Assembly (NCBI GenBank): GCA_910586805.1
Contig: CAJUJC010000040.1
Span: 1 to 16,718 of the forward strand
Length of the DNA: 16,718 nt
Reading direction: 5' to 3'
Source: an uncultured Erysipelotrichales bacterium
Lineage (GTDB): Bacteria > Bacillota_I > Bacilli_A > Erysipelotrichales > Coprobacillaceae
Shown here piece after piece: positions 1 to 6,888 of the stretch. The position numbers and the translations under genes are program-made. Under the pieces are notes generated by a model. That model searched no databases, was not told the origin of the DNA, and saw only the letters and a list, made by a program, of their open reading frames with translations. How positions within the stretch are numbered: the first letter of the stretch is position 1; each line of letters opens with the position of its first letter.

Positions 1-33
1 AGAAATAATTTAATTTCAATTTTATAGGATATA

Positions 34-51
34 AGTGTCAAAAAGTGTCAA
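34..51 (+). repeat. Tandem direct repeat AGTGTCAA x2
   Basis: AGTGTCAA occurs at 34-41 and again at 44-51, a 10-base period of about one helical turn. Two identical 8-mers in phase look like a protein-binding site, for example an integrase arm site or a repressor operator. The second copy lies about one promoter length upstream of the extended -10 at 66-74, so control of that promoter is an alternative reading. Confidence 0.5.
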
Positions 52-65
52 TTTCAGATTTGATG

Positions 66-74
66 TGTTATAAT
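66..74 (+). promoter_or_regulatory. Extended -10 promoter element
   Basis: TGTTATAAT is a perfect extended -10 (TGn followed by TATAAT). At the usual spacing the -35 position (46-51, TGTCAA) matches the consensus poorly and falls in the AGTGTCAA repeat, so an activator or repressor could act here. The downstream target is unclear: only a 28-codon ORF without a good ribosome binding site and then the lysS remnant follow. Confidence 0.35.
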
Positions 75-178
75 TTGGGAACATAAATATGAATAATGTT
101 GATAAAGTAATGCTTAAAAAAATAGTAATTTTACCATTAGAAGTTTTGAATATTACTACACATGAAATAACGTAATAA

Positions 179-260
179 ATAGGGATAAAATCAATATTTT
201 GAAGATGTCACTGGCATACATTTTGGCATACAAAATGAAATCAATAGAGATAAAATTAAT
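179..260 (+). repeat. Imperfect 17-bp direct repeat pair flanking the TGGCATACA pair
   Basis: ATAGGGATAAAATCAAT (179-195) and ATAGAGATAAAATTAAT (244-260) match at 15 of 17 bases and lie 65 bases apart. They bracket the TGGCATACA pair at 212-232, giving a nested arrangement. This is compatible with a multi-site integrase/excisionase complex, but in A+T-rich DNA a chance resemblance is possible. Confidence 0.35.
212..232 (+). repeat. Tandem direct repeat TGGCATACA x2, candidate integrase arm sites
   Basis: TGGCATACA occurs at 212-220 and 224-232, separated by three T residues (12-base period). The repeats are less A+T-rich than their surroundings and perfectly conserved, so chance is less likely than for the other pairs. 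Short tandem direct repeats near an attachment site are the usual arm-type sites of tyrosine integrases with an N-terminal arm-binding domain. The lysS remnant starts about 100 bases downstream, a sensible arm-to-core distance. Confidence 0.5.
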
Positions 261-332
261 GTATAAACACTTGTTTTAGATATCTAATAACTTAGAAAAA
301 CACATAAAAATGTGTATATATATAATGAATGA

Positions 333-485
333 ATTGAAATGGATTTAGATTATGTAGAGGCTTTAGAATACGGATTACCTCCAACAGGTGGAATGGGTAT
401 GGGTATTGATAGACTTGTTATGTTATTAACTGGTCAAGAAAGCATCCAAGAAGTTATTTTATTCCCGCAAATGAATATTCCGTAA
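333..485 (+). pseudogene. lysS: 3' fragment of lysyl-tRNA synthetase
   Basis: From the ATG at 339 the frame encodes the last 48 residues of class II lysyl-tRNA synthetase. It includes motif 3 (GMGMGIDRL) preceded by LEYGLPPTGG and followed by EVILFP, and ends at TAA 483-485. All upstream parts of the roughly 500-residue enzyme are missing, and TGA at 330-332 closes the frame just before homology begins. No ribosome binding site precedes it, so it is a remnant and not a gene. A clean 3' end joined to foreign DNA is the footprint of site-specific integration into the 3' part of lysS. The recombination core is probably near 333-360, where homology starts. The full-length lysS should lie elsewhere in the genome. 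Confidence 0.85.
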
Positions 486-497
486 AAAATATATTTT

Positions 498-534
498 AAA
501 GCAGTTAATCATCATTAGATTTTCTGCTTTTTTT
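498..534 (+). terminator. Rho-independent terminator of the lysS remnant
   Basis: AAAGCAG (498-504) pairs with CTGCTTT (524-530). A secondary inner pairing joins AATC (507-510) to GATT (518-521), and a run of T follows (528-534). It sits 13 bases after the lysS stop codon and is probably the native terminator that travelled with the 3' end of the gene. Confidence 0.7.
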
Positions 535-651
535 GTATTCATAAGTAGGTTATAAGCTAAAGTACATTAATTCTTATTCTATATTACTTAATTATGTAGA
601 CTAAGTAAAATAAATGTGATATTGGTTAAATAAAGAAAGGAAGTTGAGAAC

Positions 652-1275
652 ATGAAGAAAGCTATATGTATAATTTGTATGATGATGCTTATTGTAGGGT
701 GTCAATCGCAAAATCAAAAATTAAAAGATGAAGGAATTAATAACCAACCAGAACAAATTGTTGAAAAAGAAGATAAACAAGTACAAACAGATGATAAAAT
801 AAATGAATCTTCTAAAGAACAAGATAAGCAAGATAAAAAAGATGGTGAAGTGAAAAATACAGAAAAAGACAATAAAACAAATACATCATCAACATCTCAA
901 AAAGACAAGAAGATGAGTAAAGAAGAAAAAACTGATAAAGCAAACACATCATCTTTTACAAAACCTACAAATCAATCAGACAAGAATAATCAAACAGAAA
1001 ATGATAGTAAAAAACCAACTCAACCATCAAAGCCAAATACAGATGAAAAGAAAGAAGAAAAACCACATCGACATGTGTTTGCTGTGAACGGTGGATGGTT
1101 TCAAACTCAAATACAAGCTGAAGCACGTTTTGATGAGGAATTAAAGAAGTGGGATGAAAAGTTAGAAAATAAAGAAATTACATGGGAAGAATATGGTCAA
1201 AAGTGTCCATGCGGTTATGAAGTCTTTAGATGTACTTGTGGGATGCATGGATTAAATTATAGTTATGAAAGATAA
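652..1275 (+). CDS. Lipoprotein with Lys/Gln-rich linker and Cys/His C-terminal domain
   Basis: The 207-residue protein begins with a lipoprotein signal peptide. A short basic start and hydrophobic core lead to the lipobox IVGC, with Cys17 as the expected lipidation site, so it should be anchored to the outer face of the membrane. Residues 18-137 are a highly charged, low-complexity Lys/Glu/Gln/Asn/Ser/Thr linker that could span the wall. The C-terminal domain opens with HRH (139-141) and ends with C185-x-C187, C194-x-C196 and H199, a pattern suited to binding a metal such as zinc. AAAGGAAG at 636-643 is a good ribosome binding site. The family name is not recognised. A terminator follows at once, so the gene is a separate unit. 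Location next to the adhesin suggests an exported accessory or mating-surface role, which is inference. Confidence 0.75.
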   Translation: MKKAICIICMMMLIVGCQSQNQKLKDEGINNQPEQIVEKEDKQVQTDDKINESSKEQDKQDKKDGEVKNTEKDNKTNTSSTSQKDKKMSKEEKTDKANTSSFTKPTNQSDKNNQTENDSKKPTQPSKPNTDEKKEEKPHRHVFAVNGGWFQTQIQAEARFDEELKKWDEKLENKEITWEEYGQKCPCGYEVFRCTCGMHGLNYSYER

Positions 1276-1312
1276 ATCAAATTTAATATGACAACATAAT
1301 AGATAATACACA

Positions 1313-1344
1313 GGGTGGATTCAAATAATGAAACTGCCCTTTTT
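1313..1344 (+). terminator. Terminator after the lipoprotein gene
   Basis: GGGTGG (1313-1318) pairs with CTGCCC (1334-1339), including two G-T pairs, with further pairing of TTC and GAA across the loop, and is followed by T5 (1340-1344). It lies about 40 bases beyond the lipoprotein stop and separates that gene from the adhesin leader. Confidence 0.6.
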
Positions 1345-1377
1345 GTTTGCAAAAAATTTTTAGAAAGGAAGTTTAAA

Positions 1378-1416
1378 ATGGAAGAATATATTTGGATCTT
1401 ATATTCTTATGGCTGA
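1378..1416 (+). CDS. Candidate 12-codon leader peptide
   Basis: A short ORF encodes MEEYIWILYSYG. It is preceded by a strong ribosome binding site, AGAAAGGAAG (1362-1371), stronger than those of many genes in this window. It ends inside the start of an inverted repeat (1415-1436), and a terminator lies 38 bases further on, ahead of the adhesin. This is the layout of translation-coupled attenuation. The peptide has three Tyr and one Trp but no run of a single amino acid, so simple amino-acid starvation sensing is not obvious. It could instead be the remnant of a decayed gene. Confidence 0.45.
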   Translation: MEEYIWILYSYG

Positions 1417-1436
1417 CATCGATAAGATGTCGACAT
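1415..1436 (+). promoter_or_regulatory. Overlapping inverted repeats in the adhesin leader
   Basis: GACATC (1415-1420) can pair with GATGTC (1426-1431). The second arm also forms half of the perfect palindrome ATGTCGACAT (1427-1436). The two pairings are mutually exclusive, a feature of RNA switches, and as DNA the palindrome could be a dimeric repressor site. The first arm overlaps the stop codon of the leader ORF, so a ribosome terminating there would mask it. Confidence 0.4.
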
Positions 1437-1453
1437 GGATTATAGTAATTATT

Positions 1454-1480
1454 AAAGGTATGCGATTGCATATCTTTTTT
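1454..1480 (+). terminator. Terminator upstream of the adhesin, possible attenuator
   Basis: AAAGGTATGC (1454-1463) pairs with GCATATCTTT (1468-1477) through a GATT loop, with one G-T pair, and a T run continues to 1480. The adhesin ribosome binding site begins about 35 bases later, which leaves no room for a clear promoter between them. Transcripts of the adhesin therefore probably have to read through this structure, and read-through may be the control point. Confidence 0.6.
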
Positions 1481-1530
1481 CTTTGCAAAGAAATTTTATA
1501 AATCAAAAAGTAATAAGGAGAAATCAAACT

Positions 1531-4500
1531 ATGAAAAAAATAAAAAATATTTTGTTAGCTTCTTTAATGGTCTTAAGTTCAGTTTTAGGAAACTTAACAT
1601 TAGTGAACGCAAAGACGAGTTCTTTTTTGGTAAGAGAGTATGAAACTGGATATAAAACTGATAAAGGAACTGATCTCTTAAAACTCAGAATAAAAGGTAG
1701 TGGGATCAGTGATTATGAGAGTCATTGGGGTCAAGTTGCATTCTGTATTGAACATGGTGCAGAACTTCCAAAAGGAGAACATGATTATGATTCTACGATA
1801 TTAGAAAACAGTTCAACATTTGCGAAAGCTGCTCGCATTGCGTATTTATCTACTTATCGTTATAACAATGGCGAAAGTGGTGGAATGAAACGATATGCTT
1901 ATACACAAAATTTGATCTGGCAAGTCTTAGGTCAAACTCCAAATACTTATAACATTGATGGTGACTATCCTGCGTGGAAAAAGTCAGTCATGGATGAATA
2001 TAACAAGTGGGATGTCATGCCTAGTTTTAATGCAAGTACGCAAACTTTAAATGTTGGTGAAAGCAAAACATTAACTGATGATCAAGGTGTGATAAAGTAC
2101 TATGAATCTTTTGATTATACGGAAGATGGAATAAACTTTAAACATACAAAAGGTCAAAATACTATGACTATTAAAGTTGAAGAAAGTTGTGATAAACAAA
2201 ATGTTCAATTAACATATCAAGATGCAGAAAAGAACGGGATTGGTAAATATATAAAAACGACAGGAAGTGCAAACTTTATCTTAAAGAACAATGATAAGCA
2301 AGATATGATTTGTACACCTGGTTATACTGATCCAAAATTCTTAAGAATAAATGTTAATGTAAATCTATATGGAAATCTTGAAATAGCGAAAAAAGATAAC
2401 AAAGGTCAATTTGTTCCTCATACACAATTTAAGGTAAGCTACAATTCAGATATGTCTGATCCAATTGGAACATATACAACAGGTAATAATGGCAAGGTCA
2501 TTATTGAAAATTTAAAACCAAGCACTGTGTATATTCAAGAAGTTTCTGTTCCAGATCATTTGATTCTAGATAACACAATTCATTCTGTTGAAGTGAAGAC
2601 AAATCAAACTATAATTTATACAGCTACAAATCAATGGAAACAAGGATATATCCAAGTTGTGAAAAAGGATAAGAAAACAAATCAAATCGTTAAAAAAGCA
2701 GGTACAGAATTTGAAATTCTTTTTAATGATCAAATTGTAGAAACAATTATTACAAATGAGAATGGTTATGCGAAATCTAGACTATTAGATTATGGAACAT
2801 ACACAATTAGAGAAAAGAAAGCACCAGAAAATTATGTTCTTGCAACGATTTCAAAAGATCAAGGCATTACTGAAAACGGAAATACATATGAAATTTCTGT
2901 TTATAATGAGCCAGTTCTTGGAGGAATTCATCTACAAAAAGAAGACAAAGAAACAGGAAGAAATCCTCAAGGTGATGCAATATTAAAGAATGCTGAGTAT
3001 GTTTTAAAAGTAAATGAAGATATCTTGAATCCAGCAGATAATTCAGTTCTTTTCCAAAAGAATGAAGTTATTTCAAAGAAAACTGTTGGAAATGGTATAT
3101 GGGGAGATCAAGGTACAAAAAAGACAGATGATAAATATCAAATCAAATGGTCTAATCTACCAATGGGAACTTATAGAATTGAAGAAACCAAAGCAGGTCA
3201 TGGTTATTTATTAGATCAACCTCAAATCATTGAACTCAAATCAAATAATGCCACTCAAGAAGTCATCACAAAAGATGTGACTTCCAAAGAACAAGTTATC
3301 AAAGGACAATTAGAAGTTGCAAAAATGGGTAGTGATGGAACGTCTGGTGTTGAACAAGGTCTTGAAAATGTAGAATTCACAATGAAACTTTATTCAAAGG
3401 TCAAAGAGATGGGATGGGATAAAGCTCCTATTGCAGATGTGTTGAAAACAGATAAAACAGGAAGAGATACATCCATTCGTTTGCCATATGGTGTCTATCA
3501 AGTGAAAGAAACAAAAACACCAGATAATTATTACCCAAGTGGAGATTTCTTTGTAACTATTGATGAAGATAAGGAGATAGAATATCGTATGGTCAATAAC
3601 GCACCATTTAAAGCATGGCTAAAAATTATTAAAATTGATGAATTAGGAAATGAGGTTGTATTAAGTGATGCAACATTCAAACTTAAAGATAGTCAAGGAA
3701 ATTATGTTAAACAAAAGGTCGGTCTTTTCTATAAAGATGAATGGAAGACAGATGAAACAGGTTATGTCGTTTTAGATCAAATGATAGAATCTGGTTTTTA
3801 TACGATAGAAGAATTGACATCACCAGATGGTTTTTTATTAGGAGATGATATCAAGGTTAATATTTCTTCTGATAACGATGATATTGTTTTTGACAAGGAT
3901 AATGAGCCAGTCATCACAGTTCAATTTATTGATAAAAAACCTACAGGAAAAATTATCCTATCAAAAACATTTGAAAATGATAAAGATGTGGATGGTGCTA
4001 TTTTTAAGTTAACTGCAGGAAATGATATCATCAATGCAACTCATGGAGAGGTCATTTATGCAAAAGGTGATGTTATTTCATTAAAAAATCATGAAGATGG
4101 ATTGTATGAAATCAAAGAGGGTAGAATTGATATCTCACATTTACCACTCAATCCAAAAGGAAAGACACTTTATCAATTAGAAGAAATCAAGACATTAGAT
4201 GGTTATGTTCTTTTGGATCAACCAGTTGTTTTTGAACTTGAAATCAAAGATAGCACAACACAAGAATATGTTGTTGAAAAAGAAGCCTATAATCAATTAA
4301 CAGAAACATATTTCTCAAAACAAGACTTACATGGTCAAGAAATCTTAGGAGGAGAATATTCTGTACTTGATAAAGATACTCGAGAAGTGATTGATTGTTG
4401 GACAAGCAATGGTCGAAATCATCTTGTTAAAGGGTTAATTATGGATAAAGAGTATATCTTTAGAGAAAATCTTGCACCACTTGGATATACACATGCTCAA

Positions 4501-5751
4501 GATGTTGTGTTTACAATGAGTGAGAATAAGCAAACGATCATCATGAAAGATACAATTGTTGATGTGGATAAATTAGATGTCGAAAACCAAAGTGTAGAAG
4601 GTGCGACCTTACAAATCGTAAGTCTTAAAACTAAAAATATCATTGATGAATGGGAAACAGATGGTCAAGTCCATAGAGTCAATGGTTTGATGGTAGGAGA
4701 AACTTATATCTTAAAAGAAGTCAAAACTCCAAAGGGATATGCGAAAGCAAATGATATTGAGTTTACAGTTTTAAAGGATGAGGATATGCATCTTCAAATG
4801 ATTGATAAAAAAGTCATTTTTTCAAAAGAAGATGTTGGTGGACAAGAAGTTGAGGGAGCCTTGATGATTGTCTATGATAAAGATACAAGAGAAACAGTCG
4901 ATAAATGGATATCTCAAAAAGAACCACATGCCATTGATCATTTAATAGTTGGAAAAACATATATTTTACATGAAGATTTAGCACCGATTGGTATGACACT
5001 TGCACAAGATATAGAATTTACTGTTTCAGATGAAAACAAAGATCAACATATTAAGATGATCGATACAGTTGTCTCTGTTGAAAAGAAAGATGAAAAAGGT
5101 CAGCCAGTTTTAGGAGCAACCCTACAAGTCATCAATCATAGGACAAAAAATATTGTAGATGAGTGGATCACTGATGGCACAGAACATCGAGTAGAAAATC
5201 TATTGGTCAATGAAACATATACGATCAAAGAAACTAAGACACCAAATGGATATCATACTGCTCAACCTATTACATTTACAGTTGATGGAACAAATGATAT
5301 GCATTTGACAATGACAGATGAAAATATCTTGACTGATATTCATGTTCATAAAATTGATAGTGAAACAAAACAACCGATAAAGAATAAAGATTTTGAATTT
5401 GCATTATATCATGATGAAAGATGTACAGAGGAATTCATGAGAGCCAGTGCAAATCAGGAGGATGGAACAGCAACTTTTGAAAACTTATCCTATGGACAAG
5501 TTGTTTATTTGAAAGAAGTGAAAGCTCCTGAAGGTTATGAGTTAAGTGATAAAATCTTGAAAATTGTGATAGATAATCAATTAGAAAATATTGGAGAAAT
5601 CTATGACATTGATTTTGCAAATACAAAAACACCATCGATTATTGTGAAGACAGATGATAACAAAACCCCACTTTTATTTATCTTAGCAGGGGGCTTATCA
5701 ATTGTTGGATATATGCTTCTTAAGAAAAGAGGGAAGACAGATGAACAATAA
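1531..5751 (+). CDS. Thioester/SpaA-type multidomain surface adhesin
   Basis: The 1406-residue protein has an N-terminal signal peptide and then a thioester domain. The motifs FCIEHG (Cys72) and YTQNLIWQ (Gln126) fit the Cys-Gln pair that forms a reactive internal thioester able to bond covalently to host or partner surfaces. About 11 SpaA/Cna-B-like domains follow from residues 281, 372, 464, 593, 696, 806, 927, 1010, 1095, 1181 and 1269. Each shows an early Lys and most a late [K/E]E-x-x-[A/T]P-x-G[YF] segment, as in domains stiffened by isopeptide bonds. A membrane segment lies at about 1379-1398 with a KKRGK tail. Where LPXTG is expected the sequence reads IVKTDD, so sortase anchoring is uncertain. 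The start at 1531 has AAGGAG at 1515-1520; an in-frame TTG at 1483 has no such site. An element-borne adhesin may hold mating cells together. Confidence 0.9.
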   Translation: MKKIKNILLASLMVLSSVLGNLTLVNAKTSSFLVREYETGYKTDKGTDLLKLRIKGSGISDYESHWGQVAFCIEHGAELPKGEHDYDSTILENSSTFAKAARIAYLSTYRYNNGESGGMKRYAYTQNLIWQVLGQTPNTYNIDGDYPAWKKSVMDEYNKWDVMPSFNASTQTLNVGESKTLTDDQGVIKYYESFDYTEDGINFKHTKGQNTMTIKVEESCDKQNVQLTYQDAEKNGIGKYIKTTGSANFILKNNDKQDMICTPGYTDPKFLRINVNVNLYGNLEIAKKDNKGQFVPHTQFKVSYNSDMSDPIGTYTTGNNGKVIIENLKPSTVYIQEVSVPDHLILDNTIHSVEVKTNQTIIYTATNQWKQGYIQVVKKDKKTNQIVKKAGTEFEILFNDQIVETIITNENGYAKSRLLDYGTYTIREKKAPENYVLATISKDQGITENGNTYEISVYNEPVLGGIHLQKEDKETGRNPQGDAILKNAEYVLKVNEDILNPADNSVLFQKNEVISKKTVGNGIWGDQGTKKTDDKYQIKWSNLPMGTYRIEETKAGHGYLLDQPQIIELKSNNATQEVITKDVTSKEQVIKGQLEVAKMGSDGTSGVEQGLENVEFTMKLYSKVKEMGWDKAPIADVLKTDKTGRDTSIRLPYGVYQVKETKTPDNYYPSGDFFVTIDEDKEIEYRMVNNAPFKAWLKIIKIDELGNEVVLSDATFKLKDSQGNYVKQKVGLFYKDEWKTDETGYVVLDQMIESGFYTIEELTSPDGFLLGDDIKVNISSDNDDIVFDKDNEPVITVQFIDKKPTGKIILSKTFENDKDVDGAIFKLTAGNDIINATHGEVIYAKGDVISLKNHEDGLYEIKEGRIDISHLPLNPKGKTLYQLEEIKTLDGYVLLDQPVVFELEIKDSTTQEYVVEKEAYNQLTETYFSKQDLHGQEILGGEYSVLDKDTREVIDCWTSNGRNHLVKGLIMDKEYIFRENLAPLGYTHAQDVVFTMSENKQTIIMKDTIVDVDKLDVENQSVEGATLQIVSLKTKNIIDEWETDGQVHRVNGLMVGETYILKEVKTPKGYAKANDIEFTVLKDEDMHLQMIDKKVIFSKEDVGGQEVEGALMIVYDKDTRETVDKWISQKEPHAIDHLIVGKTYILHEDLAPIGMTLAQDIEFTVSDENKDQHIKMIDTVVSVEKKDEKGQPVLGATLQVINHRTKNIVDEWITDGTEHRVENLLVNETYTIKETKTPNGYHTAQPITFTVDGTNDMHLTMTDENILTDIHVHKIDSETKQPIKNKDFEFALYHDERCTEEFMRASANQEDGTATFENLSYGQVVYLKEVKAPEGYELSDKILKIVIDNQLENIGEIYDIDFANTKTPSIIVKTDDNKTPLLFILAGGLSIVGYMLLKKRGKTDEQ
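4309..5334 (+). repeat. Duplicated two-domain unit (A-B-A-B) inside the adhesin
   Basis: SpaA-like domains 7-10 alternate between two types. Domains 7 (4309) and 9 (4813) share DKDTRE, an ID or VD-x-W segment, E-x-LAP-x-G and AQD. Domains 8 (4558) and 10 (5071) share GATLQ, KTKNI-x-DEW, TDG-xx-HRV and KE-xx-TP-x-GY. The A-B pairs are about 504 and 522 bases long. This points to duplication of a two-domain block followed by divergence, and marks a place where stalk length could change by recombination. Confidence 0.75.
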
Positions 5752-5878
5752 AGAAATTGTGAAGATGCTTCTCATTGCAGGATTTATGGTTTTGATCTTA
5801 TATCTACTTTATAAGGCAGGTCTTATTCATCTGCCTTTTTTTAAACCAGTTCTTATTTATTCATCTTTAGTTGTCTAA
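5741..5878 (+). CDS. Possible 45-residue single-pass membrane peptide
   Basis: This ORF overlaps the adhesin stop by 11 bases, starts with ATG and has AGAGGGA (5728-5734) at a good distance, so translational coupling is plausible. The peptide begins MNNKEIVKMLLIAG, contains one strong hydrophobic segment (about residues 8-23) and ends with hydrophobic residues. A well-formed terminator (5813-5842) lies inside the coding sequence, so full-length mRNA would be made only when termination fails. The ORF may therefore be spurious, or expression may be kept low. No family is recognised. Confidence 0.4.
   Translation: MNNKEIVKMLLIAGFMVLILYLLYKAGLIHLPFFKPVLIYSSLVV
5813..5842 (+). terminator. Terminator of the adhesin transcript
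   Basis: AAGGCAG (5813-5819) pairs perfectly with CTGCCTT (5831-5837) across an 11-base loop, and T residues continue to 5842. It lies about 60 bases after the adhesin stop codon and separates the surface cargo from the transfer operon that begins at 5950. Confidence 0.75.
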
Positions 5879-5949
5879 AAAATAGCTATGAAAGAAAGAT
5901 ATTAATAAAAAAAGAAATGATAAAAGTATAAAAAAGAAGGTGATTATTA

Positions 5950-6888
5950 TTGGTAATGATGAAAAGCCTTATTTCATGGGTGGGTGGAAAAAAGGCATTA
6001 AGAGAATTGATATATACTCGATTCCCCAAAAAATACAATCGTTACATCGAAGTGTTCGGCGGAGGTGGATGGGTACTGTTTGGGAAACCACCAGATAAGT
6101 TTGAAGTCTACAATGATTTTAACAATGATTTATCTAATATGTTTTCTGTTGTGAGAGATCAACCATTAGCTTTTATACAAGAACTTGGATACTTGCCTGA
6201 AAATGGTAGGCATATCTTTCAATTGTATAAAGACATCATATCTAAACAAAGGATAGAGGACAAATATCTAGAAGATGAGATGAAAAGGGTTAAGGTATAT
6301 TTTACGGAATTACAAGTAGAAGAAATTTTAAAAATCATGAAAAAAGAAAGGATAGAAAAGCAAGATGTCAAACTTGCAGTCGCATTCTTTAAATTGATAC
6401 GTTATTCATATGGCTCTGGTTGTAAGACATATGGATGTAGACCATATGATGTACGGAAAGCTTTTTCAACTGTTTGGGATATCAGTGATAGGCTTGCAAA
6501 TACAATAATAGAAAACAAAGATTTTGAGGCATTGATCATTCAATACGATAGAGTCGATGCCTTTTTTTATTGTGATCCACCTTATTATGAAACAGAAGGT
6601 CACTACGCTGTAGTGTTCACAAAAGAAGATCATGTAAGGTTACGGGATACACTATCAAAGATACAAGGAAAGTTTTTACTTTCATATAATGACTGTGAAT
6701 TTATCAGAGAATTGTATAAAGATTATTATATTGAATCATGTACAAGGCTCAACAATATGGCATTGCGTTATGAGGGAGGTGCAGAGTTTCCAGAGGTATT
6801 GATCAGTAATTACAATCCACTTGAAAGTGTATCTATACAAAAACAAATTTGTTTGTTTGATGAAGAAGGAGATGATGAACTTGAATAG
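5950..6888 (+). CDS. dam: D12-class N6-adenine DNA methyltransferase (Dam-like)
   Basis: The protein transfers a methyl group from S-adenosylmethionine to adenine N6 in double-stranded DNA. The N-terminal SLISWVGGKK matches the cofactor-binding motif of this family, followed by EVFGGGGWVLF, and the catalytic motif IV is DPPYY at residues 209-213. At 312 residues it is a typical full length. No restriction endonuclease gene is adjacent, so this is probably an orphan enzyme that could protect entering element DNA from restriction or mark it. The TTG start at 5950 fits the GAAGGTGAT site (5936-5944); ATG at 5956 or 5959 is the alternative. The C-terminus carries QICLF (299-303), close to the sliding-clamp-binding consensus. 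It is the first gene of the long transfer operon; its target site cannot be read from sequence. Confidence 0.85.
   Translation: MVMMKSLISWVGGKKALRELIYTRFPKKYNRYIEVFGGGGWVLFGKPPDKFEVYNDFNNDLSNMFSVVRDQPLAFIQELGYLPENGRHIFQLYKDIISKQRIEDKYLEDEMKRVKVYFTELQVEEILKIMKKERIEKQDVKLAVAFFKLIRYSYGSGCKTYGCRPYDVRKAFSTVWDISDRLANTIIENKDFEALIIQYDRVDAFFYCDPPYYETEGHYAVVFTKEDHVRLRDTLSKIQGKFLLSYNDCEFIRELYKDYYIESCTRLNNMALRYEGGAEFPEVLISNYNPLESVSIQKQICLFDEEGDDELE

Larger units (their letters stand above)
1..332. other. Non-coding element end with short direct repeats
   Basis: This A+T-rich stretch has no convincing gene. It contains three pairs of short direct repeats (listed separately) and one extended -10 promoter-like sequence. 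It ends abruptly where lysS homology begins, and TGA at 330-332 stops the lysS frame immediately upstream. Clustered direct repeats beside an abrupt gene fragment are typical of the terminus of an element moved by a tyrosine integrase, where the repeats act as arm-type binding sites. That role is inferred, since no integrase gene is in view. The only ORF seen is a 28-codon one at 89-175 with a poor ribosome binding site. Confidence 0.5.

Noticed and set aside
89..175. 28-codon ORF downstream of the extended -10
   Set aside because: No good ribosome binding site, no recognisable product and biased to A+T-rich codons; likely chance.
301..314. Hairpin CACAT/ATGTG near the lysS junction
   Set aside because: Only five A+T-rich base pairs and no T run; too weak to call a terminator or a recombination core.
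1483..1530. Longer adhesin start at TTG 1483
   Set aside because: No ribosome binding site and it overlaps the terminator end; ATG 1531 has AAGGAG and begins a normal signal peptide.
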